Assembly: GCF_000717335.1 (NCBI RefSeq)
Contig: NZ_JNYZ01000009.1
Location: forward strand, 62,001-126,000
Length of the DNA stretch: 64,000 bases
Direction of reading: 5' to 3'
Origin: Amycolatopsis jejuensis
GTDB lineage: Bacteria; Actinomycetota; Actinomycetes; Mycobacteriales; Pseudonocardiaceae
Both the position numbers and the translations under genes were made by a program. Positions 1 to 8,944 of this stretch are shown here, piece after piece. How positions within the stretch are numbered: the first letter of the stretch is position 1; every line of letters starts with the position of its first letter. The notes beneath the pieces are model-generated. The model was not told the origin of the DNA. It saw only the letters and a list, made by a program, of their open reading frames with translations, and searched no databases.

Positions 1-3000
1 CGGTCACCGTCACCGACGACGCGACACCTGCCTGTTCCCGCGCGTTCGGCGTGCTCGCGCCCGGAGCCGAGCACACCCACTCGTGCACCGCGAATCCCTC
101 CCTCACCACCACGGACACCGTCACCGCGACCGGCACCGACCTTTCCGGCCAGCCGGTCACCGCCAAGTCCTCGGCCACCGTCACGGTGATCCACCCGGCC
201 CTCGCCGTCACCGCGAAGGCCAATCCTGCGGTCGTGCGCGAGGGGGACCGAGTCACCTTCATTGTCACGGTGCGTAACGCTGGCGACGTGCCGCTCGACG
301 ACGTCGCGGTAGCTGACGACACCGTTCCCGGCTGCGTTCGCAAGTTCGGCACCTTGGCGCCGAACGACGTCCAGACCTATCAATGCGAACAGTTAGCGCC
401 GCCGGATGACGTCACTAATACCGTGGTCGCGACTGGCAAGGATCAACTCGGTCGGGCACAGCGCGTGACGGCCGACGCCCGGGTCGACGTGGTTCATCCG
501 GCGCTCGCGGTCACCGCCGTTGCCGCACCCGCGCAGGTGCGTGAAGGGGATCAGGTGACGTTCACGGTCACTGTGCGCAACAGTGGTGATGCCGAAATCC
601 ATGACGTCGCTGTGGCGGACGACCTGGTGCCGGGGTGCGCGCGGAACCTGGGAACCATTGCGGTACAAGGGAAACAGGAATTCACTTGTACGACGGTGGC
701 GGGGAAGAATGGGTTCGCGAGCAACATTGCAGTGAAGGGCACCGACCCGACTGGGCGGTCAGTCGCGGCGAACGCGAGTGCGGCGTTCACCGTGCAGCAT
801 CCAGCGGTGAGTCTGACGGCGACAGTCCAAGGTGGACCGTTCCGTGAGCGCGACAGCGTGCCAGTAAAGGTGGTCGTGGCGAACACGGGCGACGTTCCGC
901 TTTCCGGACTGGCGGTGACGAGCATCGCTCGCGCGGAAGGCTGTGCGCAGCAACATGATTCGCTCGTACCTGGTACAAAGTGGACGTTCGACTGCACGAC
1001 GACCGCGCCAGGTGACGACGTGACCCAGGCTCTGCAGGTCAGCGCCAAACCGCCGGTCGGGCCGCCGGTGGGTGCGGCGGCTGAGGCGGCGATCGATGTC
1101 ATCCATCCGGCGGTCACGATCACGCAGAGTGCGGTGCCGACGGTTGTGAGACCCGGCGAGCCTGCGACGTTCACGATGACCGTGACCAACGTCGGAGACG
1201 TCGAGCTCCACGACACAGCGATCGCCGACCCATTGGTACCAGAATGCGCGAAACGGCTAGGAACCGTTGCCCCGCAAGCAAAACAGACCTACACCTGCAC
1301 GCACCCGGCGGCCGATGACGTCACCAGCAAGGCGACAGTGACCGCTACCGATCCGTCCGGTCGGCCGGTCACGGCGGCGTCCAGTGCACAGGTCGACGTG
1401 ATCCATCCGGCCGTGGCGATCACTCAGACCGTCGCGCCCGCTCAGGTGCGCGAAGGGGACCAAGTCACCTTTACCGTCACGGTGCGCAACAGTGGAGACG
1501 TTCCGCTCACCAAGGCGTCCATTGTGGACGAACGAACGGCTGCCTGTGCGCGCGACTTCCCTGCTTTGGCGGTCGGTGCGGAGCAGAAATACAGCTGTAC
1601 CGCGCAGGCTGGCCACGACGGCTACACCAACACCGTCAAGGTCAGCGCGACAGACCCACTCGGGGGGCCGGTGACGGCGTCCGCTGACGCCGCGTACACG
1701 GTGGTCCATCCGGGGCTGGCGTTGACGAAGACCGTGCACGGTGGTCCCTTTCGCGCCGGTGACCCGGTCACGTTCACCCTCACGGTCACCAACACCGGCG
1801 ATGTTCCGGTGACCGCCGTGAAGGTGACGGACGACGGATCGTGCGCGAAGACGTTCGACACCCTCGCGCCAAGCGGGAAGGAAACCTACGACTGCACCGT
1901 GCCCGCTCCCGCCGACGATGCGGTCAGCACTGCGCGCGTCACCGCCACGCCACCGGCTGGGCCGCAGCTGACGGCGTCCGCCGAGGCGAAGATCGACGTG
2001 ATCCACCCGGCCCTCACGGTCCGGACGAACGCGAGCCCGGCCGTCGCGCGAGTTGGCGACGAACTCACTGTGACGGTCGTCGTCACCAATACCGGGGACG
2101 TGCCACTCACTGGGGTCAGCAGTAAGGATCCGGGCTGTGTCAAGGCTTTTGACCGTCTTGAAGCCGGTGCCGCGCTGACCTATCAGTGCATGGTGAAGGC
2201 CGCGCCCGACGACTTCACGATCACCTCCGTGCTCACCGGCAATGATCCGACGAACCGTTCGGTGACCGCGTCCGGGTCGGCGAAGGTGGACGTGATCCAC
2301 CCGCAGATCGCGATCATGAAGGACGTCGAGCCGTACGAGGTTCGGCAGGGGGAAAAGGTGACGTTCTCCTTGCTGGTCAAGAACATCGGCGATGTGCCGC
2401 TGGCCGGAGTGTCCGTTGTGGACGATCGGACGCCGGCGTGTGCACACCAGGTTCCGGCGCTCGCCCCGGACGCCGAGGAGACCTACCAGTGCACGACGAT
2501 CGCTGGTGCGTCCGGCTTCACGAACACCGCGAAGGTGACCGGCACCGACCCGACGCAGCGGACAGTCGATGCGTCCGCGCAGGCCACTTTTGTGGTCAAG
2601 AAGCCGGGGTTGACGGTCACCAAGAGTGCTGCCGGTGGGCCGTTTCGTGCTGGTGACCCGGTGCCGTTCGAGGTCGTGCTCACCAATGCCGGTGATCAGA
2701 AGTTGCGCGACGTACACGTGTCCGACGTGCGTGCCCCCGAGTGCACGCGCACGTTCGCGGAGCTGCCGATCGGCGGAATCCAGCGGTACCCGTGCATCGC
2801 GACGGCTGGCGACGATGCCTCCCCGGCGACTGTTACCGCCGCGCCGCCATGGGGACCGCCGATCACCGCCGCGGCCAGGGCGGATTTCGTCGTAATCCAC
2901 CCCGCGATGGAGTTGCGCCGCGACCATTTGCAACAACCGATCCGCCCGGGCGACCCGGTGACGTACCTGAGCACGCTCCGCAATATCGGTGACGCGCCAC

Positions 3001-4340
3001 TGCACGAGGTGACCGTTCGCGACGCCGAGCCGGCTTGCTCGTTCACACTGCGTACCCTCGCGCCGGGGGAGCAGGTCACCCGAGCGTGCACGCTCACTGC
3101 CCGCGCGGACACGACCACGTCGACAACGGCGAGTGCCATCGACCAGACCGGCCACCCCGTCACGAACGGGACCACCACAACCACCGACGTCACCGGCCCC
3201 GGACTCACGGTAACCACGGTGGGACCGCCTCAGCCGGTAGTGGCAGGACGCGCCACGCCCGTGACCGCAACGGTGACCAACACCGGCGACGTTCCGCTGA
3301 CCGACGTGCGCGCGGTTGGCCCAGGTTGCGCGAGTGCCCCGGTGGATTTGGCCCCCGGAGCGTCGGCGCCGGGGTTGACGTGCGCGATCACGGCACCAGG
3401 CAAGGTGACCGCAACGGGCCGAATCGCCCCGGGAGCCAAGGAAGTGCTCGACGGCGGAAGCGAAACGGCCGGGGTGGGTGAGGGCGAGGCGAACGGGGGC
3501 TCGCACGGTCTGAGTGGGGCAGCCGGAGTGGGTGAGCGCCGCGGGGACGGCGGTTTGCAGGGTTCGGGTGGGGCGCCCGGGGTGGGCAACGGCAAGGTGG
3601 ACGGCGATTTGCAAGGTTCGAGTGGGGCGCCCGGGGTGGGCAACGGCAAGGTGGACGGCGATTTGCAAGGTTCGAGTGGGGCGCCCGGGGTGGGCAACGG
3701 CAAGGTAGACGGCGGTTCGCAAGGCTCGCGCGGGGCTACCGAGGTGGGCGAAAGCAGGGTGCCTGCCGGTTCGCAAAGCTTGAGCGGAACAGCCACGGGC
3801 CAGAGCGAGGCAGACGCCGATCCGCAACACTCCGGCAAGGTTCCCGCTCCCAGCCGCCAAGACGCATCCGGAGTTGTGGCCGCCGAGGCGCCCGTCCGTC
3901 CGATGACCACGGTTCCTGGTGTGGCCCTCGTCGAGCGGGCGGATTCCGTTGCGGCGCCGGAAAATCCGGTGACGTTCGTCGTGACTGCGGTCAATACCGG
4001 GACCGCCGAGCTCTCCGTCGCTGGGCATCGGCTGTTGCCTGGGGAGCGGTGGGAGTGGACTCGGACTGCCATCGCACCTCAGGAGGGGCAGGTCACTGAC
4101 GCTGTCGCTGTGAACGTCGAGCCGCTGGTGATCGGCGTCGATCCGTTTACGGCTCGGGCGGCGGCGACGGTCCGGGTCGGGGCAGGCGTCGACAACACAG
4201 ACGACAACACAGCCGACAACACCGCCGAACCAATGCCGGACACGGACCTCGACCTCGGAACAGCTGGTCTCGCCGCCCTCGCCCTCATGGGATCTGGCGC
4301 TTTGCTGCTGCGCGTGACCCGGAGGCCTGCCGGGCACTAG
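1..4340 (+). CDS. Large repetitive surface protein of DUF11-like modules, 5' end outside window
   Basis: The frame is open from base 3, so the start and any signal peptide lie upstream; about 1445 residues are visible. The body is a chain of about eleven modules of roughly 100 residues, most opening with HP and containing a TNxGDVPL-type strand and two conserved Cys (as in PGC and YxC). This resembles the DUF11/CARDB immunoglobulin-like fold of bacterial surface proteins. Modules follow an A-B-C order three times. A Gly-rich linker with 18-residue tandem repeats follows (about 3430-3870), then one last module, an acidic stretch, a hydrophobic segment and a basic tail (RVTRRPAGH). The MPDTD motif before the hydrophobic segment looks like a degenerate LPxTG sorting signal, but simple membrane anchoring is equally possible. 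It probably acts as a stalk or adhesin outside the cell. The fold assignment is by pattern; the function is inferred. Confidence 0.8.
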   Translation, partial: VTVTDDATPACSRAFGVLAPGAEHTHSCTANPSLTTTDTVTATGTDLSGQPVTAKSSATVTVIHPALAVTAKANPAVVREGDRVTFIVTVRNAGDVPLDDVAVADDTVPGCVRKFGTLAPNDVQTYQCEQLAPPDDVTNTVVATGKDQLGRAQRVTADARVDVVHPALAVTAVAAPAQVREGDQVTFTVTVRNSGDAEIHDVAVADDLVPGCARNLGTIAVQGKQEFTCTTVAGKNGFASNIAVKGTDPTGRSVAANASAAFTVQHPAVSLTATVQGGPFRERDSVPVKVVVANTGDVPLSGLAVTSIARAEGCAQQHDSLVPGTKWTFDCTTTAPGDDVTQALQVSAKPPVGPPVGAAAEAAIDVIHPAVTITQSAVPTVVRPGEPATFTMTVTNVGDVELHDTAIADPLVPECAKRLGTVAPQAKQTYTCTHPAADDVTSKATVTATDPSGRPVTAASSAQVDVIHPAVAITQTVAPAQVREGDQVTFTVTVRNSGDVPLTKASIVDERTAACARDFPALAVGAEQKYSCTAQAGHDGYTNTVKVSATDPLGGPVTASADAAYTVVHPGLALTKTVHGGPFRAGDPVTFTLTVTNTGDVPVTAVKVTDDGSCAKTFDTLAPSGKETYDCTVPAPADDAVSTARVTATPPAGPQLTASAEAKIDVIHPALTVRTNASPAVARVGDELTVTVVVTNTGDVPLTGVSSKDPGCVKAFDRLEAGAALTYQCMVKAAPDDFTITSVLTGNDPTNRSVTASGSAKVDVIHPQIAIMKDVEPYEVRQGEKVTFSLLVKNIGDVPLAGVSVVDDRTPACAHQVPALAPDAEETYQCTTIAGASGFTNTAKVTGTDPTQRTVDASAQATFVVKKPGLTVTKSAAGGPFRAGDPVPFEVVLTNAGDQKLRDVHVSDVRAPECTRTFAELPIGGIQRYPCIATAGDDASPATVTAAPPWGPPITAAARADFVVIHPAMELRRDHLQQPIRPGDPVTYLSTLRNIGDAPLHEVTVRDAEPACSFTLRTLAPGEQVTRACTLTARADTTTSTTASAIDQTGHPVTNGTTTTTDVTGPGLTVTTVGPPQPVVAGRATPVTATVTNTGDVPLTDVRAVGPGCASAPVDLAPGASAPGLTCAITAPGKVTATGRIAPGAKEVLDGGSETAGVGEGEANGGSHGLSGAAGVGERRGDGGLQGSGGAPGVGNGKVDGDLQGSSGAPGVGNGKVDGDLQGSSGAPGVGNGKVDGGSQGSRGATEVGESRVPAGSQSLSGTATGQSEADADPQHSGKVPAPSRQDASGVVAAEAPVRPMTTVPGVALVERADSVAAPENPVTFVVTAVNTGTAELSVAGHRLLPGERWEWTRTAIAPQEGQVTDAVAVNVEPLVIGVDPFTARAAATVRVGAGVDNTDDNTADNTAEPMPDTDLDLGTAGLAALALMGSGALLLRVTRRPAGH
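192..2897 (+). repeat. Three-module super-repeat (about 900 bp x 3) inside the surface-protein gene
   Basis: The HP that opens each A module falls at 192, 1104 and 2004, and a fourth at 2898, giving periods of 912, 900 and 894 bp. In every unit the second module carries an AGxxGF/Y-type motif near its end, and the third starts with GGPFR and ends with a PPxGP motif. This is duplication of a three-module block, not of single modules. Confidence 0.85.
3561..3722 (+). repeat. Three near-identical 54-bp tandem repeats (18 residues)
   Basis: Units start at 3561, 3615 and 3669 and encode a GSSGAPGVGNGKVDGDLQ-type peptide. They are almost identical in DNA. Degenerate copies flank them at about 3500-3560 and 3723-3790. 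This is a flexible Gly-rich linker between the module chain and the anchor, and is likely to vary in copy number. Confidence 0.9.
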
Positions 4341-4395
4341 TCGAACCACTACGGGCAGCGCTGGGCCATTTGGAGGTAACGGCCGTAATCAGTTC

Positions 4396-5139
4396 GTGAT
4401 AGTTTTCGCGACCGTGTCCCCCATTGGTGATCGAGTTCGCGTAGTCATTGTGACTCTCAGTGTGCTCGCGGGTGGGGCTGCGGCCGCTGGAGGGACGCTC
4501 GCCCTGCATCGGCCCGCCGACCGGGCCACTCTGAGTGTTCCGGCTACTGGGCCGCTCGGCGGGGCGTCGTCGGTTACCGAGGCGCTGGCGATGCCGCCTG
4601 TGTCCAGTACTTCGGCGGCGCCTGGTTCCACCACCCCGTCGGCTCCGGCGTCCTCCTCGGCTGTGCCGTCCTCGGCGACCGAGAACCCAGCTCCGCCGCC
4701 GGCACCCTCGTCGACCACAGCCAAGCCCCAGCCGCCACCCAGTAGTTCGAAGGCGCCCGCGAAGGCGCGGCCGTCGTTGGCGGTGCAGGTCGTCGGGCTG
4801 GTCAATGACGAGCGGAGCAAAGCCGGGTGCGGTCCGGTGGCTGAGGAACCCCACCTCGACCGCGCGGCGCAGGGGCACAGCGACGACATGTCCGCGCGCG
4901 ACTACTTCTCCCACGACACTCCCGAAGGCGACGACTTCGCCGACCGCATCACCGAAGCGGGCTACCCGCGGCCGGGCGCCGAGAACATCGCGAAGGGTGC
5001 GTCCAGCGCGGAGCAGGTGATGCAGATGTGGATGAATTCCAGCGGCCACCGCGACAACATCCTGAATTGCTCGCTCAAGAAGATCGGGGTGGGAGTGGCG
5101 ACGTCGGGCTGGTACTGGACGCAGGATTTCGGCTACTGA
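4396..5139 (+). CDS. Secreted CAP (SCP/PR-1-like) domain protein
   Basis: 247 residues from a GTG start. The N-terminus has an uncleaved-anchor or signal-like hydrophobic segment (VVIVTLSVLAGGAAAAGG). A Ser/Pro/Ala-rich linker follows to about residue 125, then a CAP domain from about 131 to the end. The CAP cavity residues are visible: His161 (GHSDDM), Glu196 (GAENI) and His218 (SGHRDNI), plus the closing YWTQDFG strand. Bacterial CAP proteins of this type are secreted and often associated with the envelope; no enzymatic role can be read from the sequence. The GGAGG at about 4371 is rather far from this GTG, so the in-frame GTG at 4414 is an alternative start. Its 3' end overlaps the convergent transporter gene by 65 bp. 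Confidence 0.85.
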   Translation: MIVFATVSPIGDRVRVVIVTLSVLAGGAAAAGGTLALHRPADRATLSVPATGPLGGASSVTEALAMPPVSSTSAAPGSTTPSAPASSSAVPSSATENPAPPPAPSSTTAKPQPPPSSSKAPAKARPSLAVQVVGLVNDERSKAGCGPVAEEPHLDRAAQGHSDDMSARDYFSHDTPEGDDFADRITEAGYPRPGAENIAKGASSAEQVMQMWMNSSGHRDNILNCSLKKIGVGVATSGWYWTQDFGY

Positions 5140-6112
5140 TCCGCTCGCCATAGCGGGCCAGCACGGCGGCCCGCAGCTTGGGATCCGTCCGCGGTACCGG
5201 TTCGATGAAGACCTCCGTCACGTCGTTGAACTGCTCGCCCAGTTCCTCCGCCAGCCGGACGCACGTGCGTTCCACGTCGGCCGCGCCGAGTGCGTCGTCG
5301 AAGTCGACTCGGGCGCAGACCAGGACGTTGTCGGTGCCCATGAGCATGGTCTGCAGGTCCACCAGGGCCTCGATCTCGGGGGCCGCCGCGAGATGGTCGT
5401 GGATCCCCCGGACCAGGCGCGGGTCGGCCTGCCTGCCGACGAGCAGGCCGCGGTTCGTGCTGCCCAGCAGGTACGCGACGCCCGCCAGCAGCACGCCGAT
5501 CAGGATCGACGCAAGGCCGTCCCACACGTCCGAGCCGGTCAGCTGGTGCAGTCCGATCCCGGCGAACGCCAGCAGCAGCCCGACGAGCGCGGCGGAATCC
5601 TCGAACAGCACCGTCTTCGGGGCCGGGTCGTCGATCATCCGCAGGTAGCTGAAGAACGGCCGCTGCTCGGCTTTCGCGTCGCGGCGGACCTGGCGCACCG
5701 CTTGCGTCCACGATACCGACTCCAGCACGAAAGCCAGGCCCAGCACGAGGTACCCGACAATCGGTCGCGTTTGCTCCCCGCCGTCGCCGAAAACGGTGGC
5801 GAAACCTTCGTACAGGGCGAAAACCGCACCCGACGCGAAAATCGACACTGCCGCCAGCAGGGACCAGAAGTAGCGTTCCTTGCCGTACCCGAACGGGTGC
5901 CGCCGGTCGGCCGGGCGTTCCGAGCGCTTGAGCGCGGTGAGCAGCAGGACCTCGGTGATCGTGTCGGCGACCGAATGCGCGGCCTCCGACAGCATGGCCC
6001 CCGATCCGGTGATGATGCCCGCGACGAGCTTCAGCACCGCGATCGCCAGGTTCACCCCACCGGCCAGGACAACGGTGAGGGTGCTTTCGCCACCCGCGGA
6101 TTCATCGCTCAC
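5075..6112 (-). CDS. Cation diffusion facilitator family metal transporter
   Basis: 345 residues from a GTG start chosen because the membrane domain begins directly after it (LTVVLAGGVNLAIAVLK); the open frame continues upstream only as non-family sequence. The metal-site signatures of the CDF family are present: HSVAD in the second helix and EDSAALVG in the fifth. The RRHPFGYGKERYFW motif between helices is typical of the SLC30A9-like branch. A cytoplasmic C-terminal ferredoxin-like domain follows (about 205-310), then a short Ser/Pro-rich tail. The protein should export a divalent cation such as Zn, Mn or Co in exchange for protons; the metal is not predictable. The tail overlaps the convergent CAP gene by 65 bp. 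Confidence 0.88.
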   Translation of the reverse strand: MSDESAGGESTLTVVLAGGVNLAIAVLKLVAGIITGSGAMLSEAAHSVADTITEVLLLTALKRSERPADRRHPFGYGKERYFWSLLAAVSIFASGAVFALYEGFATVFGDGGEQTRPIVGYLVLGLAFVLESVSWTQAVRQVRRDAKAEQRPFFSYLRMIDDPAPKTVLFEDSAALVGLLLAFAGIGLHQLTGSDVWDGLASILIGVLLAGVAYLLGSTNRGLLVGRQADPRLVRGIHDHLAAAPEIEALVDLQTMLMGTDNVLVCARVDFDDALGAADVERTCVRLAEELGEQFNDVTEVFIEPVPRTDPKLRAAVLARYGERISSRNPASSTSPTSPLPPRSS

Positions 6113-6134
6113 GCGGGGAAGACTAACCGCGAAA

Positions 6135-6166
6135 CGGCCCTCCCGGCAGAAGAGCCAGGAGGGCCG
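6135..6166 (-). terminator. Hairpin terminator after the Fe-S oxidoreductase gene
   Basis: Nine-base arms (CGGCCCTCC and GGAGGGCCG) flank a 14-base loop, eight bases past the stop of the minus-strand Fe-S oxidoreductase gene. There is no clear U-tract, as is common in actinobacteria. Confidence 0.65.
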
Positions 6167-6174
6167 CCGACGGG

Positions 6175-8448
6175 TCAGTCGTCCTTTTCGGGCAACGGAG
6201 TTTCGTCGTCCGGGGTGTCCGGTTTGGCCGGAAGTTCGGCGTCGTCGAGCGACGGCGCACCAGCCGCGACGAGCGACGGTTCCGGCTTGCGCTTCACGGA
6301 GGTCAGCAGCAGCTGGGCGACGTCGACGACCTCGACCTTCTCGCTCGCCAGCCCGTCGCTCTGACGCGCGGTGACGCCGTCGGTGAGCATCACGCGGCAG
6401 AACGGGCAGCCGGTGGCGATCTTCGACGGAGCGGTGCCGAGCGCCTCGTCGACGCGCTCGACGTTGATCCGCTTCCCGATCTTCTCCTCCATCCACATCC
6501 GTGCACCGCCCGCGCCGCAACACATCGAACGGTCGCCGTGCCGCGGCATTTCGCGCAGCTGCGCACCAGACGCGCCGACGAGCTCGCGCGGTGCGTCGTA
6601 GACCTTGTTGTGGCGGCCCAGGTAACACGGGTCGTGGTAGGTGACGTCCTCGGCGACCGGCGCGACCGGCGTCAGGTGCTTCTCGCGCACGAGGCGGTTC
6701 AGCAGCTGCGTGTGGTGCACGACGTCGAACTGCCCGCCGAGCTCCGGGTACTCGTTGGCGAGGGTGTTGAAGCAGTGCGCACAGGTGACGACCACCTTGC
6801 GCGCCTTGCGTTCCCGTCCTTCGAACACCGAGTTCAGCACCTCGACGTTCTGCTGTGCCAGCATCTGGAACAGGAACTCGTTACCCGCGCGGCGCGCCGG
6901 GTCGCCGGTGCACGTCTCCTCCGAACCCAGCACGGTGTACTTCACGCCCGCGATGTGCAGCAACTCCGCGACCGCACGCGTGGTCTTCTTCGCGCGGTCC
7001 TCGAACGCACCCGCACAGCCGACCCAGAACAGGTACTCCGCGTCGCCGAGGTCGCCCTCGAAAACGGGGACCTCGAAGTCCAGGTCCTCCGTCCACTGCA
7101 GCCGGTCCTTGGCGTTCTGGCCCCACGGGTTGCCCTTGTTCTCCAGGTTCTTGAACATCCCGTTGAGCTCGGTGGGGAACGACGATTCGATCATCACCTG
7201 GTACCGGCGCATGTCCACGATGTGGTCGACGTGCTCGATGTCGACCGGGCACTGCTCCACGCACGCGCCGCACGACGTACACGACCACAGCACGTCCGGG
7301 TCGATGACGCCGCCGTCATCGCCGATGAGCGCCTTCTGCGACTCCGCGATCGCGAGGACGTCAATGCCCGCGTACATGTTGTCGCCGGACAGGCCGACTT
7401 CGTCGCCCGCCATGTCCCGCTTGCCACCCGCGAGCAGGTACGGCGCCTTCGCGTAGGCGTGGTCGCGAAGCTGCGTAATGAGCAGCTTCGGCGACAGCGG
7501 CTTACCTGTGTTCCATGCCGGACACTGTGACTGGCAACGGCCGCACTCGGTACAGGTGGAGAAGTCGAGCCAGCCTTTCCAGCTGAAGTCCTCGATGGCG
7601 CCTACGCCGAACGTGTCCTCGTCCGGGTCGGCCTCTTCGAGGTCGAGGACCTTGCCCTTGCTCATCATCGGCTTGAGCGCGCCGAGCGCGACGCCGCCGT
7701 CCGCCTCGCGCTTGAAGTAGATGTTGAAGAACGCGCTGAACCGGTGCCAGGCGACGCCCATGGTCATCGTGCGGGCCACGACGATCAGCCACACCGTCGC
7801 GCTCATCAGCTTGATGAAGGCGAACACCGACACCAGCGCGGCGCTGGACGGCAGCAGCTCGCTGAGCGGGTTCGAGACGAAGGCGGCCCAGGTCGGCGTC
7901 TCGTGGACGTGCATGGCGGCTTTACCCGCGCGCACGCCGATGATGCCGATGCCCTCGATGATCACCACGGCCTCGACGAAGTAGGCCCACTTGAAGTTCG
8001 AGCCCGCGAAGCGCGACAGCCGGTCGGCGCGGCGCGGGTGGTTTACCTGGCGGATGATCGCGAGCGCGACGCCGCCGACGACCGTGCCGACGCCGAGGAG
8101 CTCCATCAGCAGGCTCCACAGCGACCAGTCCTCGAGCACCGGCCAGCCCCAGGTCGGGACGAACACCTCGCCGTAGGCCTCGAAGAGCGCCAGCGACCCG
8201 ATCAGGAAGCCCCACATGACCATCCAGTGCCAGGGGGCGACCTGGCGGAACTTCGCCATGCGGGTGTGCGCCGCGAACTCCTTGATCAGCGTGCCGAGCC
8301 GCGGCAGGAAGGGGCCGTTGCGGGTCGAGTCGGGCTGGCCGAGTCCGATCACCCGCACGAAGCGGGCGATCGTCGCGACGAACATTCCCCAGGCGACGAC
8401 GCCAAGGAGGACGGAGAGCCCCCCGAGCGTCAGCTGTACAGCGCCCAT
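6175..8448 (-). CDS. Membrane heterodisulfide-reductase-like Fe-S oxidoreductase (EtfD-like)
   Basis: 757 residues from an ATG with a GAAAGG element upstream. The N-terminal third has about five to six membrane helices of a NarI/heme-b-like type. A 4Fe-4S ferredoxin pair follows near residues 295 (CTECGRCQSQCP) and 386 (CTSCGACVEQCP). The C-terminal half carries two CCG cysteine-rich domains, including CCGAGG near 643. This order matches mycobacterial Rv0338c/EtfD, which passes electrons from electron-transfer flavoprotein (acyl-CoA oxidation) to the quinone pool at the membrane. The last 60 residues are an acidic, Pro-rich tail. The family call is firm; the specific role in beta-oxidation is inferred from that homology. 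It is transcribed alone and ends at a hairpin. Confidence 0.85.
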   Translation of the reverse strand: MGAVQLTLGGLSVLLGVVAWGMFVATIARFVRVIGLGQPDSTRNGPFLPRLGTLIKEFAAHTRMAKFRQVAPWHWMVMWGFLIGSLALFEAYGEVFVPTWGWPVLEDWSLWSLLMELLGVGTVVGGVALAIIRQVNHPRRADRLSRFAGSNFKWAYFVEAVVIIEGIGIIGVRAGKAAMHVHETPTWAAFVSNPLSELLPSSAALVSVFAFIKLMSATVWLIVVARTMTMGVAWHRFSAFFNIYFKREADGGVALGALKPMMSKGKVLDLEEADPDEDTFGVGAIEDFSWKGWLDFSTCTECGRCQSQCPAWNTGKPLSPKLLITQLRDHAYAKAPYLLAGGKRDMAGDEVGLSGDNMYAGIDVLAIAESQKALIGDDGGVIDPDVLWSCTSCGACVEQCPVDIEHVDHIVDMRRYQVMIESSFPTELNGMFKNLENKGNPWGQNAKDRLQWTEDLDFEVPVFEGDLGDAEYLFWVGCAGAFEDRAKKTTRAVAELLHIAGVKYTVLGSEETCTGDPARRAGNEFLFQMLAQQNVEVLNSVFEGRERKARKVVVTCAHCFNTLANEYPELGGQFDVVHHTQLLNRLVREKHLTPVAPVAEDVTYHDPCYLGRHNKVYDAPRELVGASGAQLREMPRHGDRSMCCGAGGARMWMEEKIGKRINVERVDEALGTAPSKIATGCPFCRVMLTDGVTARQSDGLASEKVEVVDVAQLLLTSVKRKPEPSLVAAGAPSLDDAELPAKPDTPDDETPLPEKDD

Positions 8449-8617
8449 CGTCGGGTGCCTTTCGTCCGGTGTGGTGGTGCCGGTGCGCGAGCGCGCCGGT
8501 GCGGTGCAGGGTAACGCCAGGTACTGATGGGTAACCGGTTCAGTGGCCCCAAGTCCCACTGATGTGGTGCACGCCTCGCTGGCAAGTGGGACGATCGTTC
8601 AGGTACTTTGTTCAACT

Positions 8618-8944
8618 ATGGGTGCTTACTTGTACCTCGCTTTGGCGATTGCCGCAGAAGTGACTGCCACTGTTTCGCTCAAGCTGTCCGAGGGGTTCTC
8701 GCGGCTCACGCCGTCGATCCTGGTGGTCGTCGGATACGGGATCGCGTTCTTCGCGCTCGCGCGGGTGCTGAAGCTCGGGCTGCCGATCGGCGTGGCGTAC
8801 GCGATCTGGGCCGCGGCCGGGGTCGCGCTGGTGGCGCTGATCGGCGTGCTGTTCCTGAAGGAACCGATCAACCTGGCGATGATTTCCGGGCTGGTGCTGG
8901 TGATCGGCGGGGTGGTGCTGATCGAGGTCGGGAGCAAAGCGTGA
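8618..8944 (+). CDS. Small multidrug resistance (SMR) family efflux protein
   Basis: 108 residues with four hydrophobic helices, the usual SMR size. The essential glutamate of helix 1 is at position 14 (ALAIAAEVTAT), which exchanges protons for cationic drugs in EmrE/QacC-type dimers. The GXG-type helix 3 (AYAIWAAAGVALVALIGVLFLKEP) is also typical of the Mmr/EmrE branch. The start is the ATG at 8618, just after AT-richer sequence and with no strong Shine-Dalgarno, so a leaderless or short-leader transcript is possible. Its stop overlaps the start of the TetR gene (GTGA), so the two are translated as a unit and the regulator probably controls this pump. Confidence 0.92.
   Translation: MGAYLYLALAIAAEVTATVSLKLSEGFSRLTPSILVVVGYGIAFFALARVLKLGLPIGVAYAIWAAAGVALVALIGVLFLKEPINLAMISGLVLVIGGVVLIEVGSKA

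Noticed and set aside
1257..4349. Long minus-strand open frame of about 1030 residues opposite the surface-protein gene
   Set aside because: The product is Arg/His-rich without family features, while the plus strand encodes regular DUF11-like modules. It is a high-GC antisense shadow.
8591..8617. Direct GTTCA repeats before the SMR gene as TetR operator
   Set aside because: No dyad symmetry is present, which TetR operators usually have, so no site was called.
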